Assembly: GCF_002706375.1 (NCBI RefSeq)
Contig: NZ_CP017706.1
Coordinates: 868,001-932,000 of the forward strand
Length of the DNA: 64,000 bases
Source: Lactobacillus amylovorus DSM 20531
GTDB lineage: Bacteria > Bacillota > Bacilli > Lactobacillales > Lactobacillaceae
Direction: 5' to 3'
Shown: piece by piece, positions 40,552 through 47,775 of the stretch
How positions within the stretch are numbered: position 1 is the first letter of the stretch
Layout: each line of letters begins with the position of its first letter
The notes under the pieces: model-generated
Databases searched by the model: none
What the model saw: only the letters and a program-made list of their open reading frames with translations
What the model was told of the DNA's origin: nothing
Program-made: the position numbers and the translations under genes

Positions 40552-40590
40552 AAAAAACAGGGATGAATTTTTCATCCCTGTTTTTGTTTT
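40552..40590. terminator. Terminator after tRNA-Gly
   Basis: AACAGGGATGAA and TTCATCCCTGTT pair, then TTTTG; on the minus strand it would end the CPBP gene. Confidence 0.85.
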
Positions 40591-40604
40591 ATCTTGTTTT
40601 CTTT

Positions 40605-41267
40605 TTAAACCATGATCACAGTTAGAACACTGCTTAAGATTGCCAGATAGATTGGCATATAAATCGTTTGTGAATATAAATAGCTCCCAGCAAAGAGCAT
40701 GCCGTAAATTGCTTCAATAATGAAGTTAATGAGTGAACTTTGATAATTCAATACGCTGAAGATCAAACCGGAAACGATGATTCCCACAACGGCAACTTGA
40801 ACGCTATCTCTACGGAAAGCATAGTTGAATAAAAAGCCCGTTGCTAGGAATTCCTGCAGAATCGGTAAGATGATTCCTTGAACGACGATCAAGAACCAGA
40901 ACATCCCTGTTGACTGACTCTTAAGATAAATCGTCTGGAAATCATACAGAGGTATTTTGCCATACGCCTGCAAATATGAAATCGAAATTCGAGTAGCCGT
41001 CAGCACCAGCGTTAATAAAACTACCGCCGAGAAATTCCCCAGCCACGGCAATTTAAAATCACGCGCAAAAAAGCGATTCTCACGATTATAGCGATATACA
41101 TAAAACAGTAAAATCATCGCAGCCACGACACCGAATAAAATCAGGTCCCAGACATGCAACGGCGACTTTCTAGTAACAAGCTTCACTACTGCAAAGACCA
41201 TCAGGTAACAGATTAAATACACTGCATAGCGAATGACATTGCCCTCTCTCGATTCTGGCGTATTCAA
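40605..41267 (-). CDS. CPBP-family membrane protein with degenerate active site
   Basis: The product has about 220 residues with seven or eight hydrophobic segments. I choose the TTG at 41267, because AGGAG is eight nt upstream; a GTG three codons earlier is too close to it. CPBP (Abi) intramembrane proteases carry EExxxR in one helix and FxxxH and HxxxN/D further on. Here the first motif reads QEFLATGFLFN (first Glu replaced by Gln, no Arg) and the FxxxH helix reads FSVLNYQSS (no His). So it looks like a proteolytically dead CPBP-fold protein. Such proteins are linked to bacteriocin immunity or processing, but no bacteriocin gene is visible nearby. Confidence 0.75.
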   Translation of the reverse strand: MNTPESREGNVIRYAVYLICYLMVFAVVKLVTRKSPLHVWDLILFGVVAAMILLFYVYRYNRENRFFARDFKLPWLGNFSAVVLLTLVLTATRISISYLQAYGKIPLYDFQTIYLKSQSTGMFWFLIVVQGIILPILQEFLATGFLFNYAFRRDSVQVAVVGIIVSGLIFSVLNYQSSLINFIIEAIYGMLFAGSYLYSQTIYMPIYLAILSSVLTVIMV

Positions 41268-41343
41268 GATTTTCACTCCTACTCTGGATTGTATCCTACA
41301 AATTCCATATTATACCAAAAAAATACAGTTAATTGAATACAGA

Positions 41344-41779
41344 TTATTTTACTTCCACAATAGTTACCTTGATATTCTCCGGCCGGTGCTTCAACTGTTT
41401 AAGTCGTCCCTGCCTCTTTTTTCATAATTGCTTGCCCCAGTGGTGAATCAAAGGAAATATTGCCATCGGCTAAATCAGCCTCCATCCGGCCAACAATCTT
41501 ATATTCTTCAGTATCTTCATCATCGTCAAACTTCAAGACAACGGTTTTGCCCAAATCAACCTTGCCATCGTCCTTAGTTTCAACGATTTCCGTATACTTT
41601 AATTGTTTGCCTAAGTAACGCTTAGCTTCAGTATATTCCGTATTTTCTGAAAGGTCGCCGAGCGCAGCACGTGCTGCCTGCAAAATTTTAATTCTGCGTG
41701 GACGATCCTTCTTTAAGCGGGCAATTTCATCTTCAATTTGTTTGTAGCCTTCTGGCGTCATCTTTTGAAAATATACCAT
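41344..41779 (-). pseudogene. greA: Transcription elongation factor GreA paralogue, degraded
   Basis: The frame opens with MVYFQKMTPEGYKQIEDEIARLKKDRP, a normal GreA start, and has DLSENTEYTEAKR. GreA then normally continues with about ten more coiled-coil residues before YLGKQLKY; these are missing in frame. After KKEAGTT there is a TAA, followed by TVEAPAGEYQ in the same frame. One extra base at CAAGG then shifts the expected end (KVTIVEVK, stop at 41344). So it carries an internal deletion, a nonsense change and a frameshift. Lactobacilli usually have another greA; this copy is probably dead. A short product of 126 residues lacking the C-terminal FKBP-like half could still be made. Confidence 0.8.
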
Positions 41780-41866
41780 AATAGTTATTTCTCCTTTTGC
41801 TTTTTAATTATGTAAGAGTTTTCCACAAGTGTTAATCCTTAATTTGATCAACTTTTTAATCAAAAA

Positions 41867-41893
41867 TTAGCACTATATGTTTTTGAGTGCTAA
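41867..41893 (+). promoter_or_regulatory. CIRCE element (HrcA operator)
   Basis: TTAGCACTA-N9-GAGTGCTAA matches CIRCE with one changed base in the left arm. It lies just upstream of a likely promoter (TTTAAC at 41898, TACAAT at 41920, 16-nt spacer) for hsp20. Confidence 0.9.
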
Positions 41894-42013
41894 ATAGTTT
41901 AACTTTGTTTCAAAACGACTACAATAATCAGTGTAAGGAAAAAGAGATCAGATAAACAAATGATTCGCTCCTTACAAATTAACTTAGACAAAAAATGAAA
42001 GGAAGTTTTATTT

Positions 42014-42439
42014 ATGGCAAACGATATGATGAATCGTCGTAATGATATGATGGATGCAATGAACGACTGGTTTGGTTTTCCAAGAAACTTCTTTGATGAC
42101 AGTGAAATTGAAAACATCATGCAATCAGATGTTGCTGAAACTGATAAAGATTATGTAGTTAAGATTGATATGCCAGGCATGAACAAAGATGACATTAAGC
42201 TTAACTATAAAGATGGTGTTTTGAGTGTTGCCGGCACCAGACAAGCCTTTAAGGACACCAGCGACAAGAACAGAAACATCATTCACCAAGAGAGAAGCGA
42301 AGGCAGTATCTCAAGAAGCTACAGATTACCAAATGTAGTTGCAAGTGACATTCATGCAAAGTATGATAATGGTGTATTGACCATCACTTTGCCAAAGCAA
42401 ACCGCTAGCGATGATGGCAATTCTATCCAAATTGATTAA
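42014..42439 (+). CDS. Small heat shock protein, Hsp20/alpha-crystallin family
   Basis: A cytoplasmic holdase chaperone of 141 residues. The alpha-crystallin domain spans about 38-135 (DYVVKIDMPGMNKDDIKLNYKDGVLSVAG, GSISRSYRLPNVVASDIHAKYDNGVLTITLPK). GAAAGGAAGTTTTATTT precedes the ATG. It is controlled by HrcA through the CIRCE box upstream, which is less common for hsp20 than for groESL. Confidence 0.95.
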   Translation: MANDMMNRRNDMMDAMNDWFGFPRNFFDDSEIENIMQSDVAETDKDYVVKIDMPGMNKDDIKLNYKDGVLSVAGTRQAFKDTSDKNRNIIHQERSEGSISRSYRLPNVVASDIHAKYDNGVLTITLPKQTASDDGNSIQID

Positions 42440-42492
42440 TTATTAGATAATTGCAAGAAATCTAATAAGTAACGGATAAATAGTTCTCTGAA

Positions 42493-42519
42493 GCGAGTTC
42501 ATGATTGAACCCGCTTTTG
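42493..42519 (+). terminator. hsp20 terminator
   Basis: GCGAGTTCA and TGAACCCGC pair around a TGAT loop (one A-C mismatch), followed by TTTTG. Confidence 0.75.
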
Positions 42520-42533
42520 TTTTGGCTTAAAAT
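42505..42533 (+). promoter_or_regulatory. Probable native pepE promoter, separated from its gene by an IS
   Basis: TTGAAC (42505-42510), a 17-nt spacer and TAAAAT (42528-42533) form a good promoter pointing right. It overlaps the hsp20 terminator. The IS30 element begins 27 bp downstream, so its natural target would have been pepE. Confidence 0.55.
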
Positions 42534-42560
42534 AGAGTTAATTTAAGAAAAAATTAAAAA

Positions 42561-43742
42561 CGTAAATTGCAATAATAAATTGAACATTTATACTGCTTGA
42601 TAGATATGATCTAATTCTTTCTCAAAGATTTCATCTGGAGTATGATATGCCAAGATCTTTCTTGGTAGTGAATTGCACCAGGTTTCAATATTAATGATAT
42701 CTTGAAGAGAATAGTTATTGATGTAATCACCTTTGGGAATAAATCTGCGAATAAGGCCATTGTGTCTTTCAACAGTGCCTTTATCACAAGAAGTATATGG
42801 ATGAGCATAGTAAACCAGGGTTTTTGAAACTGTCTCCAGATTGGATAAATCCGCAAACTCTGATCCATTATCAGTTGTAATTGTCTTAAAGATGTCATTC
42901 CAATGTTCACTATACTGTTTGCGCAGAGCCTGAAAAGCAGTCATCACACTGGCGGCTGTCTTATCAGGAATACGCAAGATTAAAAATTCACGGCTCATTC
43001 GTTCAGACAAAGTTAGCAGTACTTGATCATCCTTAGTTTTATGTCCTAAGACTAAATCGCATTCCCAGTGGCCAAATTCCTTACGATCATTGATCTCCTT
43101 GGGACGTTCTTCAATACTTCGGCCAAGCTTTTTCTTATTTTTACGAATGCGATGTATTTTAGTATTGCGCTTTAACTTTTCTGGCAAATCAGAATTTCTC
43201 ATACCCATTAAGCATTGATCTACATAGTTGTACAAGGTTCTAGTGCAAACTACCTGATCACGAGAAAATTCTCCTAAAGCTAAGCAGCGATTGGCACATA
43301 CATCAAGAGACCAGCCATCTTCGCAGAAATGCTTATTAACGTATTTGATAAAGTCAAATTTCTTTAAGAAATCTGATTTACGACCGCAATTCTTACGATG
43401 TATTTGGTAAGCTTTATCACCTTGTTGTGCCTTATAGCGTTTTTTCTTACCATGATAAAGCAAAACAGTACCACGTTTAACCTCATAACTGATAGTAGAA
43501 GGAGAGCAATCAAGCTCACGAGCAATAGCCCTAAGAGAGAAACCGTCTTTAATACGGGTTTGAATAACAACCCGTTGCTCAAATGATAAATGCTTTCCCT
43601 TTTGGTGCTTAGGCATGATAGAATGTAAAGAGTCCATTTGTGACCTCCAATAGATGTTTTTGTGATTATTAACATTCTATCAAACAGGTCCAAATGGACT
43701 TTTTATTTTTCTAAAGTGTTCAATTTGATTTTACAATCGGCG
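42561..43742 (-). mobile_element. IS30-family insertion sequence, copy 2 (intact)
   Basis: The element is 1182 bp with the same ends as copy 1. AAAAAATTAAAAA (13 bp) flanks it at 42548-42560 and 43743-43755. The orientation is the same as copy 1, 20 kb away. It sits between the pepE promoter and the pepE ribosome site. Confidence 0.95.
42588..43637 (-). CDS. IS30-family transposase
   Basis: The product has 349 residues, a full-length DDE transposase. The N-terminal helix-turn-helix reads KHLSFEQRVVIQTRIKDGFSLRAIARELDCSPSTISYEV. The catalytic residues lie in GHWECDLVLG (D), TTDNGSEFAD (D) and SCDKGTVERHNGLIRRFIPKG (E). It differs from copy 1 by a few bases; copy 1 has a stop at E176. It is the only apparently active source of IS30 transposase in the window. 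Confidence 0.96.
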   Translation of the reverse strand: MDSLHSIMPKHQKGKHLSFEQRVVIQTRIKDGFSLRAIARELDCSPSTISYEVKRGTVLLYHGKKKRYKAQQGDKAYQIHRKNCGRKSDFLKKFDFIKYVNKHFCEDGWSLDVCANRCLALGEFSRDQVVCTRTLYNYVDQCLMGMRNSDLPEKLKRNTKIHRIRKNKKKLGRSIEERPKEINDRKEFGHWECDLVLGHKTKDDQVLLTLSERMSREFLILRIPDKTAASVMTAFQALRKQYSEHWNDIFKTITTDNGSEFADLSNLETVSKTLVYYAHPYTSCDKGTVERHNGLIRRFIPKGDYINNYSLQDIINIETWCNSLPRKILAYHTPDEIFEKELDHIYQAV

Positions 43743-43774
43743 AAAAAATTAAAAATGAAAAAGGAGATTTTTTT

Positions 43775-45091
43775 ATGGCTCATGAATTAACTGTACAAGA
43801 GCTGGAAAAGTTTTCTGCAGACTTTAACAAGAACCCAGAAAACAAAGTTATTGCTCGTGCTGCACAACGTAGTGGTGTGCTTGAAGCATCATACAATGAT
43901 CGCGTTCAAAGTAAATTAACTCGTGTCTTCTCTACTGAACTTGACACTGACAACGTTACTAACCAAAAACACTCAGGTCGTTGCTGGGAATTCGCAACCT
44001 TAAACGTTTTGCGTCACGCTTTCGGCAAGAAGTACAAGGCTAAGAACTTCACCTTCTCACAAGCCTACAACTTCTTCTGGGACAAGATTGAACGTGCCAA
44101 CATGTTCTACAACAGAATTTTGGACAGTGCTAACATGCCCCTTGATTCTCGTCAAGTTAAGACTGACTTAGACTTCGCCGGCTCAGATGGTGGTCAATTC
44201 CAAATGGCAGCCGCATTAGTTGAAAAGTATGGTGTCGTTCCTTCATACGCAATGCCTGAAACTTTCAACACTAATGACACTACTGGCTTCGCTACTGCAC
44301 TTGGTGACAAGCTTAAGAAGGATGCTTTGGTTCTTCGTCACCTTAAGCAATACGGCAAGGACGACGAAATCGCAAAGACTCGTGAAAAGTTCTTGAGCGA
44401 AGTTTACCAAATGACTGCTATTGCCGTTGGTGAACCACCTAAGACTTTTGATCTTGAATACCGTGACGACGACAAGAAGTACCACTTGGACAAGAATTTA
44501 ACTCCACTTGAATTCTTGCACAAGTACTTAGGCGACGTTGACTTTGACGACTACGTTGTTTTAACTAACGCACCTGACCACGAATACAACAAGTTGTACG
44601 GTCTTCCAGCAGAAGACAATATCGAAGGCTCAATCAGAATCAAGCTTTTGAACGTACCAATGGAATACTTATCTTCAGCCGCTATCGCTCAATTAAAGGA
44701 TGGCGAAGCTGTTTGGTTCGGTAACGATGTTCTTCGTCAAATGGACCGTAAGACTGGTTACCTTGACACTAACCTTTACAAGTTAGATGACTTGTTTGGC
44801 GTTGACTTCAAGATGTCAAAGGCTGACAGATTAAGAACTGGTGTCGGCCAAGTTTCACACGCTATGACTTTAGTTGGTGTTGATGAAGACAACGGCGAAG
44901 TTCGTCAATGGAAAGTTGAAAACTCATGGGGTGACAAGTCAGGTTCAAAGGGCTTCTACGTAATGAACAACGAATGGTTCAACGACTACGTATACGAAGT
45001 TGTTGTTCACAAGAAGTACTTAACTGACAAGCAAAAGGAATTAGCTGAAGGCCCAATCACTGACTTACCAGCATGGGATTCATTAGCTTAA
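43775..45091 (+). CDS. pepE: C1-family cysteine peptidase, PepE-like (bleomycin hydrolase fold)
   Basis: A cytoplasmic peptidase of 438 residues, closely like the L. helveticus PepE as I remember it. C70 is in HSGRCWEFATLN, the His in VSHAMTLVGVD (about 369) and the Asn in VENSWGDKSG. Relatives usually have Leu after GRCW; Glu here is unusual. Papain-like members of this group trim peptides as aminopeptidases or, for PepE/PepG, as endopeptidases. AAAAAGGAGATTTTTTT precedes the ATG. The IS30 copy 2 target repeat ends 20 bp upstream of the start, so the native promoter is displaced. A strong terminator follows. Confidence 0.92.
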   Translation: MAHELTVQELEKFSADFNKNPENKVIARAAQRSGVLEASYNDRVQSKLTRVFSTELDTDNVTNQKHSGRCWEFATLNVLRHAFGKKYKAKNFTFSQAYNFFWDKIERANMFYNRILDSANMPLDSRQVKTDLDFAGSDGGQFQMAAALVEKYGVVPSYAMPETFNTNDTTGFATALGDKLKKDALVLRHLKQYGKDDEIAKTREKFLSEVYQMTAIAVGEPPKTFDLEYRDDDKKYHLDKNLTPLEFLHKYLGDVDFDDYVVLTNAPDHEYNKLYGLPAEDNIEGSIRIKLLNVPMEYLSSAAIAQLKDGEAVWFGNDVLRQMDRKTGYLDTNLYKLDDLFGVDFKMSKADRLRTGVGQVSHAMTLVGVDEDNGEVRQWKVENSWGDKSGSKGFYVMNNEWFNDYVYEVVVHKKYLTDKQKELAEGPITDLPAWDSLA

Positions 45092-45111
45092 TGAAGAAAT
45101 TTGAGTATATT

Positions 45112-45146
45112 AAAAAGCCAGATCCACTAAGGACCTGGCTTTTTAA
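45112..45146 (+). terminator. pepE terminator
   Basis: AAAAAGCCAGATCC and GGACCTGGCTTTTT pair around ACTAA, then TTAAT. Confidence 0.85.
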
Positions 45147-45177
45147 TATCGATTCAATTTCTCAGAATTTACGATAT

Positions 45178-45357
45178 TTATTTATAAATATAGCTTCCAT
45201 CTGGATAAAAAGTTATAATTTTCGAATTTTTAAATAAAGAAAACATTTCGTGTATCGATTCTTTATTCTTAAATCCCATATTTTGGGCTGATTTATTTGC
45301 AAAATCATCCCCTAAGATTTCACACAAAGAATTCAAAATTCTTTCAAGATGTGTCAA
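45178..45357 (-). pseudogene. C-terminal fragment of a small gene interrupted by the IS605-type element
   Basis: The minus strand reads THLERILNSLCEILGDDF..., ending in IITFYPDGSYIYK and a TAA at 45180-45178. There is no start codon with a ribosome site; the reading frame begins where the element ends. The N-terminal piece (MEHHLSYEEQLLLFKE) is on the other side of the element at 47453-47500. Together they would make about 75-80 residues. I do not recognise the family. Confidence 0.6.
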
Positions 45358-45360
45358 CTA

Positions 45361-45533
45361 CCCTAGACTGAAGTCTAGGGCTTAGTGGCTCGTTAGCTTG
45401 CGCTAACCAGAACACCAACTTGCTTAGATACGGACTTGACTTACCAGCAATAGTCTTTTGACTATTGCCGATAGAGGTCGTCTAATTACCAAAGCCTTTT
45501 AAGTCCGCAAGTTGCTAACGGACTGCAGCCTTT
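45361..45533 (-). ncRNA. Probable omega (guide) RNA region downstream of tnpB
   Basis: Between the tnpB stop and the right-end hairpin are about 170 structured, conserved-looking bases on the minus strand (for example CAATAGTC-AAAA-GACTATTG and GTTAGCGCAAGCTAAC). In IS200/IS605 elements this region encodes the RNA that guides TnpB; the guide is the first 16-20 bases beyond the element end, here starting near 45357 and running down. No promoter was identified. Confidence 0.6.
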
Positions 45534-46865
45534 CTAGGCTGCTTTTTTTATTTTAGGATTTTGCCACTTGCTTAATCCTTTTTCTAAGATATTCACTGCC
45601 GCATTCCAATCACGAATATGGGGCATTCGACAAATTGGACAAGTCCACTCCCGATCCTTAAGGGTTAATTTCTTATAACCATTTTGGCCCATAATACTGC
45701 CACAAGCATGACAGCGTTGAGTGGTATATTTAGGATCAATTGTTAGAAATTCTTTACCATATAGATCTGCCTTATAAGCCAGCATATTCAGGAAACTACG
45801 CCAGCCGACATCAGAAATTGATTGCGACAAGGCATGATTCTTTAACAGGTTTCTGTTTCTTAATTCCTCGGCAACTACTAAATCGTGGTTTTTGATTAGT
45901 GCAGTTGAGAGTACTTGTAAAAAGTCATTACGCTGTCTGCGAATCTTGTCGTGCAGTCTGGCAACTGATAAGCGTTGCTTTTGATAATTCTTAGCTGTCC
46001 GCAAATTACGCCCTTCTTTTTTAGCCCGGCGCTGCCTGCGAGACAAGACACGTTGGGCATGGGCCAGCTTCTTTTTGGTTTTGCGATAAAATCGTGGATT
46101 AGCGACCATTGCTCCGTTAGATGCTGTTAGGAAGTTATCTAAATTGAGGTCAATGCCAATTTGACTTTGTGTTTTAGATAATTCCTTAACAAAAGCAGTA
46201 TCGCTGCCTAATTGCATAGACAGGTAGAACTGGTCATCAGCGGTCTTTTTTATCGTGACTGTGCCAATTCTAGTTGGTATCTGCTTAAGCAAGCGCTCTT
46301 TAATCAGTTTTCTAAAACCAGCAATGCGGACAATTCCCAGCTTAGGCAATTTAATATGTTTAGCATCAATAAATCTAGCTGTCCCGTTATCAAGATAGGC
46401 TTCTGACTGCTTAGGATATTGACAGTTGGTCTGATATGACCAGTCGCTGCGTTTTTTGTGAAAAGTCGGAATTCCATGACCAATCTTGCGATAGTTGTTC
46501 CAAGCTTTCTGATAGTTTTGAATCGCATTGGCAAGAGCGAGACTATCAATTTCTTTAACACGTAAAAAGCTATAAGCATCACGAATATTCTTAGGCTTAG
46601 CCAATAATTCATTATTGATGACTACTGTTTCTGCCAGTTGGACTTCATAGCTATTAAGAGCAGAAAAAGCAAAGGGCATTGCTCGATTTTGCCTATTAGC
46701 TAAATAACGTTTAGCATGGTAGCTAGTCCGATTGCGTCCTACATAAGAGTTGTAGACAAAGCGCTGCGCATCATAGTTTAGTTTAATGATTTTCTTTTGC
46801 TTAGAACTAGGATAAAAGCGAAGCTTAACGCCAAAATGATAGGCTAAACTGCTCATTCTTTTCAT
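45534..46865 (-). CDS. tnpB: RNA-guided nuclease TnpB (IS605 OrfB)
   Basis: I choose the ATG at 46865 (443 residues), since AAGGAGG is eight nt upstream; the frame extends three codons to a GTG. The N-terminus is the usual TnpB wedge/REC-like part (LRFYPSSKQKKIIKLNYDAQRFVYN). The RuvC-like residues are D239 in QIGIDLNLDN, E in VVAEELRNRNL and D in RDWNAAVNI. The zinc finger has C-x2-C at CHACG and C-x2-C at CPICR. All catalytic residues are present, so the protein is probably active. TnpB cuts DNA matching the guide next to a short motif and helps keep the element at the donor site. Confidence 0.94.
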   Translation of the reverse strand: MKRMSSLAYHFGVKLRFYPSSKQKKIIKLNYDAQRFVYNSYVGRNRTSYHAKRYLANRQNRAMPFAFSALNSYEVQLAETVVINNELLAKPKNIRDAYSFLRVKEIDSLALANAIQNYQKAWNNYRKIGHGIPTFHKKRSDWSYQTNCQYPKQSEAYLDNGTARFIDAKHIKLPKLGIVRIAGFRKLIKERLLKQIPTRIGTVTIKKTADDQFYLSMQLGSDTAFVKELSKTQSQIGIDLNLDNFLTASNGAMVANPRFYRKTKKKLAHAQRVLSRRQRRAKKEGRNLRTAKNYQKQRLSVARLHDKIRRQRNDFLQVLSTALIKNHDLVVAEELRNRNLLKNHALSQSISDVGWRSFLNMLAYKADLYGKEFLTIDPKYTTQRCHACGSIMGQNGYKKLTLKDREWTCPICRMPHIRDWNAAVNILEKGLSKWQNPKIKKAA

Positions 46866-46964
46866 GTATTTCACCTCCTTGTATTATTGTAATTTGATTA
46901 TATCCTATGTATATCTTATAATCAACAGTAAATAGATACATAATAGACGAAAGGATATTAGACT

Positions 46965-47429
46965 ATGAATAATAAGAGAGACAAAATAAAAGACGCAGGC
47001 TATGAAAAACACTACGTCTATAATGCACACTATCATCTAACTTGGTGTACTAAATACCGCAATCAAATCTTTACTAACCAAGACCTGGCTCAAGAAATGC
47101 GAGACCTGCTCAAGCAAATAGCCGAAGATAATCAAATCAAAATTGAAAAAATGGAGGTAATGCCTGAACATATTCATTTGCTTATCAGCTTTAGACCATC
47201 AAAATCAGGTTCAAGCGTAGTCAAAGCACTCAAAGGAAGAAGTGCTTTTTTATTCTTCAAGAATCATCCCGAAATTAAGCAAAACAAGATGTGGGGCGGA
47301 CATTTATGGTCACCCAGCTATTACTTTGGCACGGTAGGGAATATGTCTAAAGAAGTAGTAGAAAAGTACATTAATGACCAGATCTACAATGCCGTTAGAG
47401 ACGGCAAGCCCTATCCATCCCCGCATTAA
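46965..47429 (+). CDS. tnpA: IS200-like Y1 transposase TnpA
   Basis: The product has 154 residues, a single-domain HUH tyrosine transposase. The HUH pair is in VMPEHIHLLISF, and the catalytic Tyr in SYYFGTVGNMSKEVVEKYINDQIYN. AAAGGATATTAGACT precedes the ATG. It is divergent from tnpB with a shared 100-bp promoter region. It moves the element as single-stranded DNA using the end hairpins; the left-end hairpin overlaps the tnpA stop codon. Confidence 0.96.
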   Translation: MNNKRDKIKDAGYEKHYVYNAHYHLTWCTKYRNQIFTNQDLAQEMRDLLKQIAEDNQIKIEKMEVMPEHIHLLISFRPSKSGSSVVKALKGRSAFLFFKNHPEIKQNKMWGGHLWSPSYYFGTVGNMSKEVVEKYINDQIYNAVRDGKPYPSPH

Positions 47430-47452
47430 AATACGGGGATTTTCGGGCGTTT

Positions 47453-47500
47453 TTCTTTAAAAAGTAATAATTGTTCTTCATATGAAAGATGATGTTCCAT
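47453..47500 (-). pseudogene. N-terminal fragment of the gene interrupted by the IS605-type element
   Basis: ATG at 47500 begins MEHHLSYEEQLLLFKE, then the element is reached. A terminator-like hairpin lies just upstream. The rest of the gene is at 45178-45357. No strong ribosome site is seen. Confidence 0.5.
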
Positions 47501-47513
47501 ATTATTCTATCCA

Positions 47514-47562
47514 TAAAAAAACCTTCGCTGATAGAGGAAAATCCATCCGTCATTGCGAAGGT
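47514..47562 (-). terminator. Terminator-like hairpin
   Basis: ACCTTCGC and GCGAAGGT pair over a 26-base loop and are followed by TTTTTTT on the minus strand. It lies directly upstream of the interrupted small gene and may end the transcript from the IS4 side or act as an attenuator. Confidence 0.55.
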
Positions 47563-47688
47563 ATGATCTACTTTCATTATACAGATTATTTTTAATAAAT
47601 ACTGTCTTAAGTTCTACAAAAATAAGCCTCAGAACTTCTGAGCAATGTCATTAAGTTAAGACATTGACAAATCTGACAATATTTTTTG

Positions 47689-47730
47689 AGACATTTATCG
47701 AATTACTTTTCTCGGTAAATGTCTTTTTTT
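47689..47730 (+). terminator. Transcription barrier inside the IS4 element, left side
   Basis: GACATTTATCG and CGGTAAATGTC pair and are followed by TTTTTTT on the plus strand. It would stop outside transcription from running antisense through the transposase gene. Confidence 0.7.
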
Positions 47731-47775
47731 GATAGCACAAATAAGCCATCCTAGGATAGCCACTTTTTAATTAAT

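Larger units (their letters stand above)
45358..47452. mobile_element. IS200/IS605-group insertion sequence with divergent tnpA and tnpB
   Basis: The element carries tnpA (plus) and tnpB (minus), back to back. Near its ends are subterminal hairpins: CCCTAGAC-TGAA-GTCTAGGG at 45361-45380 and ATCCCCG...CGGGGAT at 47417-47440. There are no terminal inverted repeats or target duplication, as expected for this single-strand transposition group. The outer limits are set from the interrupted gene and are good to a few bases only. Confidence 0.9.

Noticed and set aside
47395-47577. 60-codon minus-strand frame over the left end of the IS605-type element
   Set aside because: It crosses the element boundary in a different frame from MEHHLSYEEQ and runs antisense to tnpA; the shorter frame matches the fragment on the other side of the element.
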